Part shown: positions 36,451 through 46,052 of the stretch, in pieces
Numbering within the stretch: position 1 is the stretch's first letter
Layout: every line of letters begins with the position of its first letter
Assembly (NCBI GenBank): GCA_963720885.1
Contig: CAVRGW010000004.1
Location: forward strand, 62,001 to 126,000
Direction: 5' to 3'
Origin: DATLLN01 sp963720885
Lineage (GTDB): Bacteria; Actinomycetota; Thermoleophilia; Gaiellales; JAICJC01
DNA: 64,000 nt
Position numbers and translations under genes: made by a program
Notes under the pieces: generated by a model
Told to the model about the DNA's origin: nothing
Database searches by the model: none
What the model saw: only the letters and a program-made list of their open reading frames with translations

Positions 36451-36680
36451 ATCGCCTCCACGCGCTCGACGTACCAGACCACCCACGCGCCCTCGGTCTT
36501 CTCGGCCTGGACGACACGCGCGCCCGGTGGGAACGGCACGGCGCAGAACTCGCGGGACATGCCGCGCACGCCGCCGAGGTTGTCCTCGCGCTGGGTCTGA
36601 CCCAGCGGCACGACGATTCTCGAGAGGACAGCGGCGTCGGTCGCCTGGCTGCCCTGCACCTCAGTGAATGATGATGACAT
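36447..36680 (-). CDS. Small hypothetical protein
   Basis: 77 residues from ATG 36680: MSSSFTEVQGSQ then a predicted beta-rich body with VVPLGQTQREDNLGG, REFCAVPFPPGARVVQAEK and WVVWYVERVEAI. There is no signal peptide, a single Cys, and no family I recognise. The open frame extends upstream to 36752 but that part lacks a credible start. It converges with the histidine-rich gene, sharing the CTAG stop overlap, and is divergent from the cupin gene at 36791. Confidence 0.5.
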   Translation of the reverse strand: MSSSFTEVQGSQATDAAVLSRIVVPLGQTQREDNLGGVRGMSREFCAVPFPPGARVVQAEKTEGAWVVWYVERVEAI

Positions 36681-36790
36681 GCGGCCGAGATTCGCCGCCG
36701 GTGGGCCAAACCCTCCCGAAAGTTTACGGCAATACCATTTCCCTGATGGCACGACGACTCGTGGCGTCCGCGATACGGTAAGGTGGCCGC

Positions 36791-37159
36791 ATGGAGCGCT
36801 GGCATGTTCCCTCCATCGATGCGGCCGGGCGGCGGGAGCCGCGGGTGCTGTTCTCGGCGCCTGAGTGCCGCGCGGTGGCCCTCGATCTCCGCGCCGGCGA
36901 ACAGCTCGGCGAGCACAGCGTGCACGAGCGGGCGGTGCTCTGGGTGGCAGCCGGCGAGGTGACCGTCCTGGGCGAGTCCTGCGGGGCCGGCACCCTGATC
37001 ACCTTCGCCCCCGACGAGCGCCACGCCGTGGCGGCGCAGACCGATGCGCGGCTCGTGCTGCTGCTGGCCCCGTGGCCGGGCGACGGCCACTATCCGTCCG
37101 GCGCCGAGATCGACGCCGCGCGGATGCCGGTGAACGCCACCGCGCCGCCAATGGGCTAA
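36791..37159 (+). CDS. Cupin-fold protein
   Basis: 122 residues of a single cupin barrel: LDLRAGEQLGEHSVHERAVLWVAAGEVTVLGES and TLITFAPDERHAVAAQTDARLVLLL follow the two cupin motifs, with His at the metal positions of motif 1 (EHSVHER) and one His in motif 2 (ERHAV). A small stand-alone cupin could be a sensor or metal-binding enzyme; no substrate is evident. The TAA stop overlaps the mobA stop (CTAA, 37156-37159). Confidence 0.75.
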   Translation: MERWHVPSIDAAGRREPRVLFSAPECRAVALDLRAGEQLGEHSVHERAVLWVAAGEVTVLGESCGAGTLITFAPDERHAVAAQTDARLVLLLAPWPGDGHYPSGAEIDAARMPVNATAPPMG

Positions 37160-37878
37160 GTCGCAGTGCGCACGACGTCGCCGTCGACCAGCGGCACCGT
37201 GCCGGGGCCGGCCGGCGATCCGTTGAGCTCCACGACCGGCAGGGCGGCCGCACGCCGCAGCGTGCGCCCGCCGCCGGGCCGGACCACGGTGACCCGGGGC
37301 AGCGGCTCGCCGAGCGCGGCGCGGTACTCCTCGGGCGTGTTCAGGTTGCGCAGCGACTCGGGATGCTCGAGCGCCGCCGCGTCGACGAAGGCGACCTCGA
37401 GCCCCTCGAGCAGCGAACGGACGCGGCGGCGGTCGGCGGCGAGCGCGGCGTCGACCGCCTCCAGTGCGGCGAGCGACCAGCAGGCGGCCAGCGGGTGCTC
37501 CCGGCCGTCCGCGACCGGCACGGCCACATCGTGATCGCCGAGCGCGGCCGCAACGCCCCGCAGGAACGCAGGGTGCACGAACGGCGCGTCGGTCGAGGTG
37601 ACGATCGCCGCATCGGCGCGTCCAACCAGCGCCCGCATGCCGGCCGCGATCCCCTCCAGCGGGCCGCGTCCGGGCTCACGATCCTCAACCCGTTCGACGC
37701 CGGCCGGCACCGGTTGCCCGGCGCCTGCGACGACCACCACGGGCGCGAACTCGCGCCCGGTGATGCCCGCGATCCGGGCGATCAGCGGCATGCCGTGCCA
37801 GTCGAGCGACGCCTTGGGTGTCCCCATCCTGGCCGACCGGCCGCCGGCCAGCACGATCGCAGCCGGCGCCCGGCTCAT
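37156..37878 (-). CDS. mobA: Molybdenum cofactor guanylyltransferase MobA-like
   Basis: 240 residues with the nucleotidyltransferase signature VLAGGRSARMGTPKASLDW near 9-27, the GPLEGIAAGM block and the Asp in STDAPFVHP. It would attach GMP to molybdopterin to make MGD. A C-terminal extension of about 45 residues (after NLNTPEEY) is a small beta segment resembling a ubiquitin/ThiS-like or Ig-like add-on (VTVVRPGGGRTLRRA), longer than typical MobA. It overlaps the selB stop by four bases, so it is the last gene of selA-selB-mobA. That link suggests a molybdenum- and selenium-dependent formate dehydrogenase elsewhere in the genome. Confidence 0.83.
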   Translation of the reverse strand: MSRAPAAIVLAGGRSARMGTPKASLDWHGMPLIARIAGITGREFAPVVVVAGAGQPVPAGVERVEDREPGRGPLEGIAAGMRALVGRADAAIVTSTDAPFVHPAFLRGVAAALGDHDVAVPVADGREHPLAACWSLAALEAVDAALAADRRRVRSLLEGLEVAFVDAAALEHPESLRNLNTPEEYRAALGEPLPRVTVVRPGGGRTLRRAAALPVVELNGSPAGPGTVPLVDGDVVRTAT

Positions 37879-39365
37879 CCGCCGGCCAGCTCCCGGCCGC
37901 GCCGCCGCAACTGGCGGACGTCTCCGTTTCGGCGCGTGTAGCCCTGCTCGTCGAGCGCCTCCAGGATCGCCTGGGCGTACTTGCGCGAGATGCCGAGACG
38001 GTCGCGCAGCCGGGCGAGCGTCAGGCCGTCGGGTTCGCCGGCCAGGCCGACGGCCGTCCTCGCCGCGTCGGCGAACGCCTCGGCCGCGAACGCCAGATCG
38101 TCACCGGCGCGGACGATCGCGCCCGAGGCGGCCAGGTGGGCGGCCGGCTCACGTTCGGCCGGCTCCAGCGCCGACGGCGTCACGCCCTCCCCGCGTAGCC
38201 GTTCCAGCAGCGCTTCCGCGCCAGCCGCCGAGGGGGCGGCGCGCCCGGCCGGTTCCGCCGGCGGAGGGACCTCCGCCGGCGCCAGCCCGCTCCGGGTGGG
38301 ACGGGCGTCGGTGACGACGCCGCCCGCGACGGTGGTGCGCGGCGCGGTCAGCCGGACGATCACCCTGTCGCCGCGCAATGCGGCCACCCGTGACACGAGA
38401 CGGAGCTGGACCTCGCCGGAGGCGCCCGGAGGCAGCTCGTCAGCGCCGCGCACCGCGACGGTCGCCGGGGTCTCGGTGGTGCCGTGATGGACGGTCACGC
38501 GCTCGCCATGGCGAAGCGCGTGGGGCGCGGTCGGCAGCACGTCCAGCCGGCACTCCAACCGATACGTGGCCTGGAGGGCGCCCGGCGTCGCCAGCGTGGC
38601 GCCCCGCGGCGCCTCGGACCGCTCGGCGCCGACCAGGGCGAGCGCCACGCGCTGGCCCGCGCCCGCCGTGTCGACCGGCCGGTCGTGCACCTGCACGCTG
38701 CGCACCCGCACCTGCTGCCCGCCCGGCTCGACCGCCAGCCGCATCTGCGGCTCCACCGTGCCCGACCACAGGGTTCCCGTGACCACCGTCCCGATCCCGC
38801 GCAGCGTGAACGCCCGGTCGACCGGCAGGCGCACCGGCCCGTCCGCCGCGCGGGAGGACACGCGCGCGGCGGCGCGGTCGAGCTCCTCGCGCAGCGCCTC
38901 CAACCCGGCGCCGGTGCGCGACGACACCTCGACGACCGGCAGCTCGCCGGCGAGCTCGGCCACCTCGAGCCGGACGATCTCGGCGGTCTCGTCGTCCACC
39001 AGATCCCGCTTGGTCAGCGCGACGACGCCGCGCTCGAGCCCCAGCAGCCGGATGATCGCCAGATGCTCGCGGGTCTGAGGCATGACGCCGTCGTCCAGCG
39101 CGACCACCAGCAGGAACAGGTCGAGGCCGGTGGCGCCCGCGACCATCGTCCGCACGAACCGTTCGTGGCCCGGCACGTCCACCACCGACAACCGCCGTCC
39201 GGACGGCAGCTCCAGCGGTGCGTAGCCGAGCTCGATCGAGATGCCCCGCGACTTCTCCTGCGGCAGCCGGTCGGTGTCGACGCCGGTCAGCGCCGCGACG
39301 AGCGCCGTCTTCCCGTGATCGATGTGCCCGGCGGTGCCGAGCGTCAGAGGGTGATCAGATCGCAT
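37875..39365 (-). CDS. selB: Selenocysteine-specific elongation factor SelB
   Basis: 496 residues. GTPase domain: G1 AGHIDHGKT (12-20), G3 DVPGHE, G4 TKRD; then translation-factor beta barrels (PVRLPVDRAFTLRGIGTVVTGTLWSG is the SelB-type domain 2) and a C-terminal winged helix (LARLRDRLGISRKYAQAILEALDEQGYTRRNGDVR) that would bind the SECIS RNA. At 496 residues it is shorter than the E. coli protein of about 614, suggesting fewer winged-helix repeats. ATG start at 39365 lies inside the selA 3' end (22-base overlap). It delivers Sec-tRNA to UGA codons. Confidence 0.93.
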   Translation of the reverse strand: MRSDHPLTLGTAGHIDHGKTALVAALTGVDTDRLPQEKSRGISIELGYAPLELPSGRRLSVVDVPGHERFVRTMVAGATGLDLFLLVVALDDGVMPQTREHLAIIRLLGLERGVVALTKRDLVDDETAEIVRLEVAELAGELPVVEVSSRTGAGLEALREELDRAAARVSSRAADGPVRLPVDRAFTLRGIGTVVTGTLWSGTVEPQMRLAVEPGGQQVRVRSVQVHDRPVDTAGAGQRVALALVGAERSEAPRGATLATPGALQATYRLECRLDVLPTAPHALRHGERVTVHHGTTETPATVAVRGADELPPGASGEVQLRLVSRVAALRGDRVIVRLTAPRTTVAGGVVTDARPTRSGLAPAEVPPPAEPAGRAAPSAAGAEALLERLRGEGVTPSALEPAEREPAAHLAASGAIVRAGDDLAFAAEAFADAARTAVGLAGEPDGLTLARLRDRLGISRKYAQAILEALDEQGYTRRNGDVRQLRRRGRELAGG

Positions 39366-40648
39366 TCGGCGGCCGTCAGCGTCCGGCAGTCGAGCAGGAC
39401 GCGGCCCTCCCGGACACGGGCCACGACCGGAGGGTCGAGGTCGCGCAGGCGCGCCGCCAGTGCGTCGCCGCCGTCCAGCGCACAGGCGAACGAGGGAAGC
39501 TCGAGCAGCGGCAGCGCGCCGCCGCCGACGCGGGCCACCGTCTCGACCACGGCTCCGCCCAGCCGGGCCGCGAGCGCCTCCGCCCGCGCTCGCACATCGT
39601 CGGCAGGCTCCGCAACCATCCGCAGCACGGGCACAGAACGCACGGCCGCCGGCGGGTCGCGGTACAGCTCGAGGGTCGCCTCCAGCGCGGCCAGCGACAG
39701 CTTGTCCAGCCGCAGCGCCCTGGCCAGCGGATGGCGGCGCACGCGCTCGACCGCGTCGGCGCGGCCGACGACGATGCCGGCCTGCGGCCCGCCGAGCAGC
39801 TTGTCGCCGGAGAAGCACACCAGCGAGGCGCCGGCCTCGACGCTGGAGCGGGCGGTGGGCTCGTCGACCAAGTCCGGCAGGTCGACCAGGGCGCCCGATC
39901 CCAGGTCGTCGATCACCGGCACCCCGTGCCGGGCGCCGATGGCGACCAGCTCGGCCAGGGAGGGGTGGCCGGTGAACCCGACGACCCGGAAGTTCGACTG
40001 GTGGACGCGGAGGATCGCGCCGGTCTCCGCACCGGCGGCTCGCTCGTAGTCGGCCGCGTGCGTCCGGTTCGTCGTGCCCACCTCGACCAGCGTCGCGCCC
40101 GACTGGGCCAGGATGTCCGGGATCCGGAAGCCGTCCCCGATCTCGATCAGCTCGCCGCGGCCGATCAGCACCTCGTGGCCGCCCGCGGTCGCCGCCAGAC
40201 ACAGCAGCAGCGCGGCGGCATTGTTGTTGACGGCCAGGCCGTCCTCTGCGCCGGTCAGCGAGGCCAGCAACGGGCCGAGGTGGGTATGCCGGGAGCCGCG
40301 GCGGCCGCTCTCCAGGTCGAGCTCGAGGTTCGAGTAGCCCTCGGCGACCTGTGCCACCCGCTCGATCGCCGCGCGCGGAAGCGGCGCGCGACCCATGTTG
40401 GTGTGGACGATCACGCCGGTCGCGTTGAGTACCGGCCGCAGGCTGGGAGGCCGCTCCAGCAGCCGAGCTGCGGCTGCGACCAGGTCTCCGGCGGGCTCGG
40501 CCCGGCCGCGGGCGCGGGCGTCGTCGAGCGCCGCCCGCAGCGCGCCGAGGACGGGCGTTCGACCGTGCCGCTCGACCAGCGCCGCCGCGTCGTCGCGATG
40601 CAGGAGCGCGTCCACCGAGGGCAGCTCTCTCAACGGATGCTCCGCCAC
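39344..40648 (-). CDS. selA: L-seryl-tRNA(Sec) selenium transferase SelA
   Basis: 434-residue PLP enzyme converting Ser-tRNA(Sec) to Sec-tRNA(Sec). The PLP lysine is K283 in CFSGDKLLGGPQAG; also seen are NATGVIVHTNMGRAPLP and NNNAAALLLCLAA. The GTG at 40648 gives the usual N-terminus (LRELPSVDALL). A TAGAAT box (minus strand, 40661-40656) ends seven bases before the GTG, so the message may be leaderless. It is divergent from the carboxypeptidase gene with only about 20 bases between starts. Confidence 0.95.
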   Translation of the reverse strand: MAEHPLRELPSVDALLHRDDAAALVERHGRTPVLGALRAALDDARARGRAEPAGDLVAAAARLLERPPSLRPVLNATGVIVHTNMGRAPLPRAAIERVAQVAEGYSNLELDLESGRRGSRHTHLGPLLASLTGAEDGLAVNNNAAALLLCLAATAGGHEVLIGRGELIEIGDGFRIPDILAQSGATLVEVGTTNRTHAADYERAAGAETGAILRVHQSNFRVVGFTGHPSLAELVAIGARHGVPVIDDLGSGALVDLPDLVDEPTARSSVEAGASLVCFSGDKLLGGPQAGIVVGRADAVERVRRHPLARALRLDKLSLAALEATLELYRDPPAAVRSVPVLRMVAEPADDVRARAEALAARLGGAVVETVARVGGGALPLLELPSFACALDGGDALAARLRDLDPPVVARVREGRVLLDCRTLTAAECDLITL

Positions 40649-40668
40649 GCGTGCAATTCTACGCCCTC

Positions 40669-41676
40669 GTGGCACGCTCCCGACGCTCGCCCCTGTACTC
40701 GTTCGACACCGGCAAGCACCGGCGGCCGCCGATCGTGCCCCGGCTGTCGCCGTGGCTGGTCGTGGTCGCCGTCCTGCTGCTGGCCGCACTCGGCACCGCG
40801 CTGTACGCCCTGTGGGTGGTGCGGCCGCTGACCGACCGCGGTGCCGGCGTGATCCCGCCCGGGCTCGTGCCGAGCCTGCCCGAGGCGCCGAAGGGCGGCG
40901 GCGGGCAGGCGCCGGCCAAGCTGCCCGCGTTCGGGGCGGGCGCGGCGTCGACCAGGCCGATCCCCGGCGTGGGCGCGGCTGCGGGCCTTGTGGTCGAGGC
41001 CGAGTCAGGCCACGTGCTGTGGATGGCCTCCCCACACAAGCAGCGGGCGATCGCCAGCCTGACCAAGTTGATGACCGCGCTGGTCGCCGCACGCTCCCAC
41101 CGGACGACCGGGACGTTCGTGATCACGCCGGCCATGACCGACGTGCCCGGCGAGACGATCGGCGTGTCCGCCGGCGACCGCGTTTCGACGCGAGACATGC
41201 TGGCCGCCACCCTGCTGCCCTCGGCCAACGACGCCGCGAACGCCCTGGCCGTCCACACGTCGGGCAGCGTCAGCGCGTTCGTCAAGCGGATGAACGCGAC
41301 CGCCAAGACCCTCAAGCTGCACGACACCCGGTTCTCGAACCCGTCCGGGATCTTCGATACCGGCAACCACTCGTCGGCGTGGGACATCGCCGTGCTCGCC
41401 CGCCAGCTGCTGGCGACGCCGAGCCTGTCGGCGCTGGTCGGCCGCAAGGTGTACGTGCCGCGCAGCGGCCCCGACTACGTCAACACGAACCATCTGCTGT
41501 GGACGTACTCCGGCGCGCGTGGCGTCAAGACCGGCTTCACCGACGCTTCCGGCCGCTGCCTTGTCGCTGCGGCCACGCGCGGCGGCCGGACGATGATCGC
41601 CGTGGTGCTCGACGCCGGCGGCGACGAGTTCACCGAGGCATCGCGGATGCTCGACTGGGGCTTCAAGCACGCGTGA
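40669..41676 (+). CDS. D-alanyl-D-alanine carboxypeptidase (serine peptidase S11)
   Basis: 335 residues: one N-terminal signal/anchor helix (WLVVVAVLLLAALGTALYALWVV), a Pro/Gly linker, then the penicillin-binding S11 domain with the nucleophile motif S130-L-T-K133, S185-A-N and K287-T-G. It trims the terminal D-Ala of peptidoglycan stem peptides outside the membrane. GTG 40669 is preferred over GTG 40651, which would leave only two bases to the divergent selA start. It ends at a bidirectional terminator shared with the converging protease gene. The C-terminal PBP5_C domain is absent. Confidence 0.9.
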   Translation: MARSRRSPLYSFDTGKHRRPPIVPRLSPWLVVVAVLLLAALGTALYALWVVRPLTDRGAGVIPPGLVPSLPEAPKGGGGQAPAKLPAFGAGAASTRPIPGVGAAAGLVVEAESGHVLWMASPHKQRAIASLTKLMTALVAARSHRTTGTFVITPAMTDVPGETIGVSAGDRVSTRDMLAATLLPSANDAANALAVHTSGSVSAFVKRMNATAKTLKLHDTRFSNPSGIFDTGNHSSAWDIAVLARQLLATPSLSALVGRKVYVPRSGPDYVNTNHLLWTYSGARGVKTGFTDASGRCLVAAATRGGRTMIAVVLDAGGDEFTEASRMLDWGFKHA

Positions 41677-41701
41677 AAAAACGGGGTCAGACCCCGTTTT
41701 T
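41677..41701. terminator. Bidirectional intrinsic terminator between converging genes
   Basis: Perfect 11-base stem AAAAACGGGGT/ACCCCGTTTTT with a 3-base loop CAG. The run of T on each strand makes it work in both directions, and it begins right at the stop codons of the carboxypeptidase and the M50 protease. Confidence 0.93.
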
Positions 41702-42530
41702 ACAGCGTGCGATGGATGTACGAGGCGTCCATGCCGGCCACCAGGACGACGATCAGGCCCAGGTAGACGACGCTGACGGCGATCCGCTGGGCTCGGGTGA
41801 CATCGTGGTAGGCCTTGAAGTCGGCGTCGTTGCGGCGCTTCCAGCGGTGGTATAGCTCGTATCCGCCCAGTCCGGCGATCAGCAGCAGGATCGTGCTGCC
41901 GTGCATGAAGAAGAGCAGGACGACGGCGAACAGGCCGACGAACCAGAACGCCGGGTGCACCGCCGCGGCCGCCCGGCCGCCGTCGAGCGGCAGCACTGGA
42001 ATCAGGTTGAACAGGTTCAGCAGGAACCCGGTGTAGGCAAGCGCACGAAGCAGGTCGCTGTCCAGCGCGACGGCCACGCCGAGGCAGGCCGCGGCGCCGA
42101 CGGTGCCGAGCACCGGGCCGGCGAGGCCGACCTTCGCCTCCACCCATGCGTTCTTGGGGAGGCCTTTCATGCCGACGACGGCTCCCAGGAACGGGATGAA
42201 GAGCGGTGCCGTGGCGGGCACACCCTCGCGCCGCAACTGGATCACGTGCCCCATCTCGTGGATCAGGAGCAGCACTGTGAAGCCGAGCGCGAAGCGCCAG
42301 CTCCAGATCGTCGTGTACGCGGCGACGGACACGAAGAACGTCAGGCCGGCCCAGAAGAACTTCACGTTCTTGAGGATCAGGAGGAGCGGGGCGAACAGCT
42401 TCCAGACCAGCAGCGCGGCGCCGACCAGCAGGCCGCCCAACCGCTTCACAGGGTGCGGGCGCTCCTTGACCGGCGACTGCATCGGCGGCTGCTCGGGCGG
42501 GGGTGCGAGCGGACGGTGCTCGAGGCTCAT
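41700..42530 (-). CDS. Site-2 protease-family (M50) membrane metalloprotease
   Basis: 276 residues. After a Pro-rich cytoplasmic N-terminus come about six transmembrane helices. The zinc motif HEMGH is at 91-95 and the second motif NLIPVLPLDGGR supplies the Asp ligand, both inside the membrane core. This short, PDZ-less form resembles the M50B group of unknown substrate, close to SpoIVFB-like enzymes. It starts in a 4-base overlap (ATGA) with the MoaD-MoaE gene upstream. Substrate unknown. Confidence 0.88.
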   Translation of the reverse strand: MSLEHRPLAPPPEQPPMQSPVKERPHPVKRLGGLLVGAALLVWKLFAPLLLILKNVKFFWAGLTFFVSVAAYTTIWSWRFALGFTVLLLIHEMGHVIQLRREGVPATAPLFIPFLGAVVGMKGLPKNAWVEAKVGLAGPVLGTVGAAACLGVAVALDSDLLRALAYTGFLLNLFNLIPVLPLDGGRAAAAVHPAFWFVGLFAVVLLFFMHGSTILLLIAGLGGYELYHRWKRRNDADFKAYHDVTRAQRIAVSVVYLGLIVVLVAGMDASYIHRTL

Positions 42531-43171
42531 CCGGTGCCCTCCATCCCGATCCACTCCTCGCCGCCCTCGAAGATCTCCTTCTTCCACACGGGCACGGTCA
42601 GCTTGAGCGTGTCGATCGCCTCCTGACAGGCTGTCAGGGCCGGGCCGCGGTGCGGCGCCGAGACGGCGATCATCACGCTTGCCTCGCCGATCGGCACAGG
42701 CCCGGTGCGGTGCACCATCGCGACATGCGCGATGTCGTGGCGCTCGTGCAGGGCGTCGGCGATCCGCCGCATCTCCTGCTCGGCCATCTCCGGATACGCG
42801 TCGTACTCGAGGTGCGTGACGGCGCGGCCGCGATTGGCATCCCGGGTCGTCCCCACGAACGTGGCGATCGCCCCGCATCCCGGATCGGAGACCTCCGCCA
42901 CCAGCGCCGCCAGGTCGAGCGGCCCGGCGACCACGCGGAAGCCGCCCCCGGACACCGGCGGGATGACGGCCACCTCGTCCCCATCGGCGAGCGACACGTT
43001 GCGCTCGGCGTACTCGCGGTTGCGCGCGTAGGCGAGCCCGGGCGGCTCGTCGCCCAGCTCGAGCACCGGCCAGACATCGCCGACGCGGGCGCCGTCGGGC
43101 AGGTCGACGCTGCGCTCGCGCGTCCCGGCCCGCTCGCGCAGGGCGGCGAACAGCTTGACGGTGATCTGCAT
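42527..43171 (-). CDS. moaX: Fused molybdopterin synthase MoaD-MoaE (MoaX-like)
   Basis: 214 residues. Residues 1-77 are a MoaD ubiquitin-fold (ITVKLFAALRERAG ... DEVAVIPPVSGGG), continuing without a stop into MoaE (FRVVAGPLDLAALVAEV, GAIATFVGTTRD, HLEYDAYPEMAE, HRTGPVPIGEASVMIAVSA, VWKKEIFEGGEEW). MoaD needs a free C-terminal Gly-Gly to carry sulfur; in the Mycobacterium tuberculosis MoaX fusion the chain is cut after the Gly pair. The GGG at 75-77 offers the same cut site here. It supports the molybdenum cofactor theme of mobA. ATG 43171 matches the MoaD start. Confidence 0.92.
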   Translation of the reverse strand: MQITVKLFAALRERAGTRERSVDLPDGARVGDVWPVLELGDEPPGLAYARNREYAERNVSLADGDEVAVIPPVSGGGFRVVAGPLDLAALVAEVSDPGCGAIATFVGTTRDANRGRAVTHLEYDAYPEMAEQEMRRIADALHERHDIAHVAMVHRTGPVPIGEASVMIAVSAPHRGPALTACQEAIDTLKLTVPVWKKEIFEGGEEWIGMEGTG

Positions 43172-43250
43172 GCCCACAGAGTATCGGCCGCGGATTGCGC
43201 GCTCTTTGCCGGGAGGGACATCACCGGGCTGTCGGTAGGATGGGCCGGCG

Positions 43251-44834
<1,584 letters not shown>

Positions 44835-44843
44835 TCTGGAGGC

Positions 44844-46052
44844 ATGCGCCGACGCTTCATCGTGGCGGGTGTGGTGCTGATCGCAGGCATCGCCGCGGTC
44901 TGGTGGTTCGTGCGGGACGACCAGGCGCCGCCGCCGGGCCACCCCGTGGCGCAGCCCGCGGTCAACGTCCTGGACTTCGGCGCCCAGCCCGGCGGCAGCG
45001 GCGACAGCTCCCAGGCGTTCACCCAGGCGCTGAGCGCCGCCTCGCACCGAGCGGCCGGTCCGCCCGGGCCGTCGGGCGAGCCGCAGGGGATCGTCGAGGT
45101 GCCGGCCGGCACCTACCGGCTGGAGAACGTCGTCTTTCCGTCCAACGTGCGCATGGAGGTCGATGCCGGAGCGGTGATCGAAGTCGTCAAGGGCGGCGAC
45201 GGGACGGCGTTCCTGTGGCAGGACGGGGTGACGAACGTCTCGCTGGTCGGCGTCGGGTCGAGCACCGCGGGCAAGCCCGACGTCGCGGGCGGCTGGAATG
45301 TCGACGGGTCGTTCAGCTTCAACCTCGACCCCGCCCAGACCGGGACCGGCGCCGACGCTCGTGGCCTGTCCGTCCTGTGGGCCAAGGACTTCCTGGTGCA
45401 GAACGTCGTCATCCGCCAGGGGTCGTCCTGCGCGAGCTGCGGCACCGAGTACCCGAACTCGAACAGCGCGGGCGTCACGCTACGCTCACAGCCCGGCTCG
45501 AGCGAGGCCCGGCCCCTGATCCCGCGGCGGGGGACGCTCGAGAACATCTACACGGTGAATGCGCCGCCCGGCTACGGGCCGGTGCAGTTCGGCAGCGGGG
45601 TCGGCATCCGGGTCGACGGCATGTACTCGCAGGGAGGGACGGCGCTGCGGCTGGAGACTGATGCGCAGAAGGGCCGCTACAGCATCCTCGACCGGCTGAC
45701 CGCACGCCGCATCGAGTGCAGCGGCGGGAACGCGGCGGTGTCATTGTCGCCACACGACCAGATCAACGGCACGGTGCGGATCCACGGCGTCACGGCCGTC
45801 GGCTGCGCCTACGGCGTCAAGGTGCGCGACGGCTGCCGCGGCGGGTGCGGCGGGTCGTTCGACGGGTCGAGCAGGCTGGCCGACATCCGCGTGACGGGCG
45901 GCGACAACGCCCAGCTGATGACGCACGACGGCTGGCGGGTGGGCGACTCGGTGCTGGGAGTGCTCGACGACGCCCGACGCTACAGCGTGCAGGTGAGCGG
46001 TGTCAGCTGCACCGACGTGACGTGCCGGCTGCCTACGAGTCCCGGCGGCTGA
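44844..46052 (+). CDS. Secreted/anchored right-handed beta-helix protein (pectate-lyase-like) 1
   Basis: 402 residues with an N-terminal hydrophobic anchor (FIVAGVVLIAGIAAVWWFV). From about residue 40 it has the pectate-lyase/GH28-related start VNVLDFGAQPGGSGDSSQAFTQAL, then repeated short beta turns of a parallel helix. The block AAVSLSPHDQINGTVRIHGV near 300 recurs in the proteins at 52358 and 55305, making the three paralogues. Candidate catalytic Asp residues exist but no firm site can be named. Possible polysaccharide lyase/hydrolase or surface-binding protein. The GGAGG is only one base from the ATG. Confidence 0.75.
   Translation: MRRRFIVAGVVLIAGIAAVWWFVRDDQAPPPGHPVAQPAVNVLDFGAQPGGSGDSSQAFTQALSAASHRAAGPPGPSGEPQGIVEVPAGTYRLENVVFPSNVRMEVDAGAVIEVVKGGDGTAFLWQDGVTNVSLVGVGSSTAGKPDVAGGWNVDGSFSFNLDPAQTGTGADARGLSVLWAKDFLVQNVVIRQGSSCASCGTEYPNSNSAGVTLRSQPGSSEARPLIPRRGTLENIYTVNAPPGYGPVQFGSGVGIRVDGMYSQGGTALRLETDAQKGRYSILDRLTARRIECSGGNAAVSLSPHDQINGTVRIHGVTAVGCAYGVKVRDGCRGGCGGSFDGSSRLADIRVTGGDNAQLMTHDGWRVGDSVLGVLDDARRYSVQVSGVSCTDVTCRLPTSPGG

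Noticed and set aside
46033..46052. Frameshift between the beta-helix and ATP-grasp genes because they overlap
   Set aside because: They are on opposite strands and both have complete, normal C-termini; it is an ordinary 20-base convergent overlap.
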